Below, in pieces: positions 35,404 through 38,791 of a stretch of DNA of 38,791 nt; position 1 is the first letter of the stretch, and each line of letters begins with the position of its first letter. Source of the DNA: an uncultured Lachnospiraceae bacterium (GTDB taxonomy: Bacteria; Bacillota; Clostridia; Lachnospirales; Lachnospiraceae); contig CANPZI010000025.1 of NCBI GenBank assembly GCA_947588995.1, forward strand, positions 1 through 38,791. The letters run 5' to 3'. The position numbers were made by a program, and so were the translations under genes. The notes under the pieces are model-generated. The model was not told the DNA's origin and did not search any database. It saw nothing but the letters and a program-made list of their open reading frames with translations.

Positions 35404-35778
35404 CTAGAATTCCAGGCCGGCTTCTCTTGCCGCCTCTGCCAATGCAGCGATCTTGCCCTGATAAATAAAGCCGCCTCTGTCGAATACGACAGTCTTGATC
35501 CCTTTTTCAAGCGCTCTCTTGGCAATCACCGTTCCCAGATATGCTGCCGCATCAACGTTATCGGTCTTCTCCAGCTCGGACTTCACGGCTTTCTCAAGTG
35601 TGGATGCCGCGACTAACGTATTGCCGACTGTATCGTCAATAATTTGAGCATACATATGATTATTGCTTCTGAACACCGAAAGACGCGGTCTCTCAGCTGT
35701 ACCGCTGAAACGGTTACGCAGTCTCTTGTGCTTCTTACTGCGAACTTCTTGTCTTGATTTCTTACTAACCATTTTCAT
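35404..35778 (-). CDS. rplR: Ribosomal protein L18
   Basis: The 124-residue 5S-rRNA-binding protein has [28 protein letters not shown] and [28 protein letters not shown]. The ATG two codons later (35772) has better spacing to AAGGAG and may be the true start. Confidence 0.97.
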   Translation of the reverse strand: MKMVSKKSRQEVRSKKHKRLRNRFSGTAERPRLSVFRSNNHMYAQIIDDTVGNTLVAASTLEKAVKSELEKTDNVDAAAYLGTVIAKRALEKGIKTVVFDRGGFIYQGKIAALAEAAREAGLEF

Positions 35779-35792
35779 ACTCTCCTTATCTG

Positions 35793-36335
35793 TTATTTCT
35801 TACCAGTCTTGCCGACCTTACGTCTGATCGTCTCGTCAGCGTACTTGATACCCTTGCCCTTGTAAGGCTCAGGTCTTCTCTTGTCTCTGATCTCAGCCGC
35901 GAACTGACCGACCTTTTCTTTATCGATACCCTTAACGATGATAATGTTCTGTCCGTCCACAACAGTCTCGATACCCTCGGGATCCGTCATCTCTACCGGA
36001 TGGGAATAACCCAGATTCAGTGTCAGGGTCTTGCCGGACTTGGATGCTCTGTAACCTACGCCGTTTACTTCCAGCTTTTTCTCATAGCCCTCCGTAACGC
36101 CCACTACCATGTTATGGATCAGTGTTCTTGTCAAGCCGTGGAAAGACTTCATCTTCTTCAGATCGTTGGGTCTGGATACGATGACCTGCTCGCCCTCCAC
36201 TTTGATCTCCATTTCCGACGGGAGCACTCTCTCCAGTGTTCCCTTGGGACCTTTTACAGTCACTTTATTATTTTCTGCGACATCCACAGTAACGCCTGCG
36301 GGAATCGCGATTGGCATTCTTCCTATACGTGACAT
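35793..36335 (-). CDS. rplF: Ribosomal protein L6
   Basis: The 180-residue two-domain protein begins [19 protein letters not shown] and ends with the [26 protein letters not shown] signature (given here in part as its standard C-terminus). The ATG follows GGAGG. A repeat-rich gap separates it from rpsH. Confidence 0.97.
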   Translation of the reverse strand: MSRIGRMPIAIPAGVTVDVAENNKVTVKGPKGTLERVLPSEMEIKVEGEQVIVSRPNDLKKMKSFHGLTRTLIHNMVVGVTEGYEKKLEVNGVGYRASKSGKTLTLNLGYSHPVEMTDPEGIETVVDGQNIIIVKGIDKEKVGQFAAEIRDKRRPEPYKGKGIKYADETIRRKVGKTGKK

Positions 36336-36376
36336 GCCCGTACCTCCTGTTTTATAATCTTACACCAATACCTACT

Positions 36377-36519
36377 GAGAATGACTCGAAGAGGCATTCT
36401 CCAGACTCGAGAATCTCTCGTTGTCGGTCGCTCCCCGAGAATGACTCGAAGAGGCATTCCAGACTCGAGAATCTCTCGTTGTCGGTCGCTCCCCGAGAAT
36501 GACTCGAAGAGGCATTCTC
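36377..36519. repeat. Tandem repeat of about 60 bp between rpsH and rplF
   Basis: Unit 1 (36377-36436, 60 bp) and unit 2 (36437-36494, 58 bp) are identical except for two missing bases. A third partial unit (36495-36519) follows. Each unit starts GAGAATGACTCGAAGAGGC and its ends form a GAGAATG/CATTCTC hairpin. It lies in a 249-bp gap with no gene. Confidence 0.9.
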
Positions 36520-36522
36520 GCC

Positions 36523-36581
36523 AACAAAGCTGTAGTGTTTCTTAGGCGGCGTATTTTGACGCCTTAGAAACTCTCTTTGTT
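36523..36581. repeat. Long hairpin element between rpsH and rplF
   Basis: Outer arms AACAAAG (36523-36529) and CTTTGTT (36575-36581) and inner arms GTTTCTTAGGCG (36537-36548) and CGCCTTAGAAAC (36560-36571, one mismatch) form a long stem. The 27-bp core at 36541-36567 recurs at 38568-38594 with 25 of 27 bases identical. Confidence 0.85.
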
Positions 36582-36584
36582 GTG

Positions 36585-36986
36585 CTACCAGACAAACGCC
36601 AGTACCTCGCCGCCTACCTGAAGCTCTCTCGCTTTCTTGTCCGTCACAACACCCTGGTTCGTGGAGATGATCGCTATACCCAGACCGCCCAGAACCTTCG
36701 GCAGATCCTCCTTGCCTACATACACGCGCAGACCCGGCTTGGAGATTCTCTTGATGCCGGAGATGATCTTGTCGTTCTTGTCCTCGCCGTACTTCAGTGT
36801 GATATGGATCGTCTTGAAATTGCCGTTGTCAATCAAGTCAAACTTCCTGATGTAGCCTTCGTCCAGCAGGATCTGCGCAATCGCCAGTTTCATCCTGGAT
36901 GAGGGTACATCTACTGTATCATGTTTTGCAGTGTTTGCATTACGGATTCTCGTAAGCATATCTGCAATGGGATCGCTCATTGTCAT
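36585..36986 (-). CDS. rpsH: Ribosomal protein S8
   Basis: The 133-residue 16S-binding protein begins with [15 protein letters not shown] and ends with [26 protein letters not shown]. The ATG at 36986 follows GGAGG by 7 nt; an ATG two codons on is also in frame. Confidence 0.97.
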   Translation of the reverse strand: MTMSDPIADMLTRIRNANTAKHDTVDVPSSRMKLAIAQILLDEGYIRKFDLIDNGNFKTIHITLKYGEDKNDKIISGIKRISKPGLRVYVGKEDLPKVLGGLGIAIISTNQGVVTDKKARELQVGGEVLAFVW

Positions 36987-37001
36987 GATTTTTCCTCCTT
37001 C

Positions 37002-37187
37002 CTACCAGCTTGCTTTCTTCACGCCGGGGATCTGACCTTTATATGCTAATTCACGGAAGCAAATTCTGCAGATTCCGTACTTTCTCAAATAAGCATGTGG
37101 ACGCCCACAAATCTTGCAGCGGTTGTATCCTCTCGAGGAGAATTTCGGTTTGCGCTGCTGTTTCACCTTCATTGCTGTCTTAGCCAT
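37002..37187 (-). CDS. rpsZ: Ribosomal protein S14, zinc-binding type Z
   Basis: The 61-residue protein has [20 protein letters not shown], two CXXC pairs for zinc, which marks the short type Z S14 of Gram-positives. Confidence 0.97.
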   Translation of the reverse strand: MAKTAMKVKQQRKPKFSSRGYNRCKICGRPHAYLRKYGICRICFRELAYKGQIPGVKKASW

Positions 37188-37201
37188 GAATTTACCTCCT
37201 T

Positions 37202-37744
37202 CTATTTAGCGAATGGCATATTGAATAATCTCAACAACTCACGTGCTTCCTCGTCCGTCCTGGCCGTGGTGACGAAGATGACATCCATACCTCTCACCTT
37301 GTCTACCTTGTCGTACTCGATCTCGGGGAAGATAATCTGCTCCTTGATGCCGAGCGCATAGTTGCCTCTGCCGTCAAAAGAGTTGGGATTGACGCCTCTG
37401 AAGTCACGTACGCGGGGCAGCGCCAGATTCACCAGACGATCCAGAAACTCATACATCTTGTCGCCGCGAAGCGTCGTCTTGCAGCCGATCGACTGTCCTT
37501 CCCTGATCTTGAAGTTCGCGATGGAATTCTTGGCTTTGGTGACGATTGCTTTCTGTCCGGTGATGGTCTCCATGTCGTTCACAGCGGACTCCAGAACTTT
37601 CGCGTTCTCTTTCGCTTCACCGACGCCCATGTTGATTACGATCTTGTCGAGCTTCGGAACTTCCATCACATTTTTATATCCAAACTTTTTGATCATAGCG
37701 TCTACGATCTCGTTCTTATACATCTCTTTCAGTCTACTACTCAA
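37202..37744 (-). CDS. rplE: Ribosomal protein L5
   Basis: The 180-residue 5S-rRNA-contact protein has [21 protein letters not shown] and [20 protein letters not shown]. The start is a TTG at 37744, nine bases after AAGGAGG, since L5 homology begins there; the first ATG (37723) would cut seven residues. Confidence 0.96.
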   Translation of the reverse strand: MSSRLKEMYKNEIVDAMIKKFGYKNVMEVPKLDKIVINMGVGEAKENAKVLESAVNDMETITGQKAIVTKAKNSIANFKIREGQSIGCKTTLRGDKMYEFLDRLVNLALPRVRDFRGVNPNSFDGRGNYALGIKEQIIFPEIEYDKVDKVRGMDVIFVTTARTDEEARELLRLFNMPFAK

Positions 37745-37768
37745 CGTTTTAGACCTCCTTTCCTGGAA

Positions 37769-38080
37769 TTAATCAACGATGTCGCCTGTGGATTTCGCAA
37801 AGCGGACCTTCTTGCCGTTCTCAATCTTAAAGCCGATCCTCGTTGCTTTTCCCTTGTGTACATACATTACGTTGGAAGCGTCGATCGGCGCCTCTTTCTG
37901 GACGATGCCGCCGTTCTGGTTGGCAGCGGAAGGCTTCTCGTGCTTGGTAACCATATTGATGCCCTCGACCAGAACCTTATTGTTCTTTCTGTCTACGGAA
38001 ATAACCTTGCCTTCCTTATCCTTATCCTTACCGGCGATCACCTTGACGGTATCGCCTTTCTTGATCTTAAATGTTGACAT
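37769..38080 (-). CDS. rplX: Ribosomal protein L24
   Basis: The 103-residue protein has a KOW motif ([20 protein letters not shown]), [13 protein letters not shown] and a [18 protein letters not shown] end. It starts 50S assembly. Confidence 0.97.
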   Translation of the reverse strand: MSTFKIKKGDTVKVIAGKDKDKEGKVISVDRKNNKVLVEGINMVTKHEKPSAANQNGGIVQKEAPIDASNVMYVHKGKATRIGFKIENGKKVRFAKSTGDIVD

Positions 38081-38091
38081 GCCGGCACCTC

Positions 38092-38460
38092 CTATAATAC
38101 TTCCGGAGCCAGTGAAACAATTTTCATAAACTGTTTATCACGAAGCTCTCTTGCCACTGGCCCGAAAATACGGGTTCCTCTCGGAGTCTTATCCTCCTTG
38201 ATGATCACAGCTGCATTTTCATCGAATCTGATATAAGAACCGTCCTTGCGGCGGGCGCCCTTGACGCTGCGCACAACGACAGCCTTGACGACATCGCCTT
38301 TTTTTACAACGCCGCCTGGTGTTGCGTCTTTGACCGTAGCCACGATCACATCACCGATACGCGCATATCTTCTTGTGGAACCGCCCACAACCCTGATGCA
38401 CAGAAGCTCTTTTGCACCGGTATTGTCAGCGACCTTGAGTCTGCTTTCCTGTTGAATCAT
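38092..38460 (-). CDS. rplN: Ribosomal protein L14
   Basis: The 122-residue protein begins [20 protein letters not shown] and ends [24 protein letters not shown] (family C-terminus). It forms part of the intersubunit bridge region. Confidence 0.97.
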   Translation of the reverse strand: MIQQESRLKVADNTGAKELLCIRVVGGSTRRYARIGDVIVATVKDATPGGVVKKGDVVKAVVVRSVKGARRKDGSYIRFDENAAVIIKEDKTPRGTRIFGPVARELRDKQFMKIVSLAPEVL

Positions 38461-38475
38461 GCTATCTTCTCCTTA

Positions 38476-38528
38476 TTTTAGTGATAATACCAAGTTTAGT
38501 TGATACTGCCAATTTTAGTGATAATACC
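38476..38528. repeat. Short tandem repeats upstream of rplN
   Basis: TTTTAGTGATAATACC occurs at 38476-38491 and 38513-38528 with a degenerate third copy between them, giving about 19-bp units. A GAGTTTG/CAAACTC hairpin follows at 38529-38547. All are in the rpsQ-rplN gap. Confidence 0.8.
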
Positions 38529-38549
38529 GAGTTTGTGAAGCAAACTCGC

Positions 38550-38609
38550 GGACGAAACTTAGATTTGCTTAGGCGGCGTTTTTCGACGCCTTAGGAAATC
38601 TTTTCGTCC
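38550..38609. repeat. Long hairpin element between rpsQ and rplN
   Basis: Arms GGACGAAA (38550-38557) and TTTCGTCC (38602-38609), with AGATTT/AAATCT and CTTAGGCG/CGCCTTAG inside, form a long stem. Its core matches the element at 36541-36567. Confidence 0.85.
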
Positions 38610-38611
38610 TG

Positions 38612-38791
38612 TTATTTGGCCCTCTCAACGATCTCAACGAGTCTCCATCTCTTATCCTTGGACAGCGGCCTGGTTTCCATCACTCTGACCGTATCACCGA
38701 TATTGCACTCGTTATTCTCATCATGCGCTTTCAATTTATAGGTCTTCTTCACAATCTTATTGTAAAGCGGATGTTTTACATGGTTCTCAAT
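38612..38791 (-). CDS. rpsQ: Ribosomal protein S17, 3' part
   Basis: The last 59 residues are visible, with [40 protein letters not shown] and the end VEIVERAK. The start lies beyond the right edge. It precedes rplN as in all spc-type operons. Confidence 0.96.
   Translation of the reverse strand: MENHVKHPLYNKIVKKTYKLKAHDENNECNIGDTVRVMETRPLSKDKRWRLVEIVERAK

Noticed and set aside
36377..36519. CRISPR array between rplF and rpsH
   Set aside because: Units are contiguous with no unique spacers, and no cas genes are present.

Overview
The window looks like a chromosome segment of a Gram-positive, probably Lachnospiraceae-like (Clostridia) gut-type bacterium. The reasons are the gene order of the S10/spc/alpha ribosomal superoperon with map, a KOW-domain protein and infA between adk and rpmJ; a zinc-type S14; an L17 with a charged insertion; a PocR-domain chemoreceptor-like protein; a CotH/VTC/DUF4956 cluster; and fairly GC-rich coding DNA with AT-rich promoters. 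Almost everything is on the minus strand. No rRNA, tRNA, CRISPR array or intact insertion sequence was seen.

Layout. 1-950: the first codons of a gene leaving the left edge, an approximately 118-bp segment bounded by perfect 17-bp inverted repeats and carrying a good promoter, and right beside it a serine recombinase gene that lacks a normal start codon. This has the architecture of an invertible-promoter switch. 955-4635: an operon of ribosome hibernation factor (hpf), a large polytopic membrane protein and a GT2-GtrA glycosyltransferase. 4636-4983: a gene-free stretch holding three DnaA-box-like sequences. 5039-8396: a secreted SH3/NlpC-P60 peptidoglycan hydrolase with a WalR-type box, trxB and a short-chain dehydrogenase. 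8429-13774: a DUF6020-like membrane protein and a VTC-DUF4956-CotH operon, in which the DUF4956 reading frame crosses a run of nine G that puts its best start out of frame. 13805-14494: a HigBA-like toxin-antitoxin pair with a palindromic operator.

14522-22886: rplM-rpsI with an attenuator-like leader, a GNAT gene, a GH2 beta-mannosidase, truA and the energy-coupling module ecfA1-ecfA2-ecfT. 23018-26976: an anchored M15 peptidase, a Cache-HAMP chemoreceptor and a soluble PocR-chemoreceptor hybrid. In many Firmicutes rplQ, ecfA1, ecfA2, ecfT, truA, rplM and rpsI are contiguous; here accessory sensory, cell-wall and sugar genes are inserted in that series.

27062-38791: the ribosomal block rplQ, rpoA, rpsD, rpsK, rpsM, rpmJ, infA, KOW protein, map, adk, secY, rplO, rpmD, rpsE, rplR, rplF, rpsH, rpsZ, rplE, rplX, rplN and the 3' end of rpsQ. 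Several gaps inside it contain tandem or dispersed hairpin repeats, and two gaps share nearly the same palindromic core.

The most unusual signals are the predicted DNA-inversion switch at the left edge, the poly-G frame break in the CotH/VTC/DUF4956 surface operon, and the hairpin repeats in the ribosomal superoperon.
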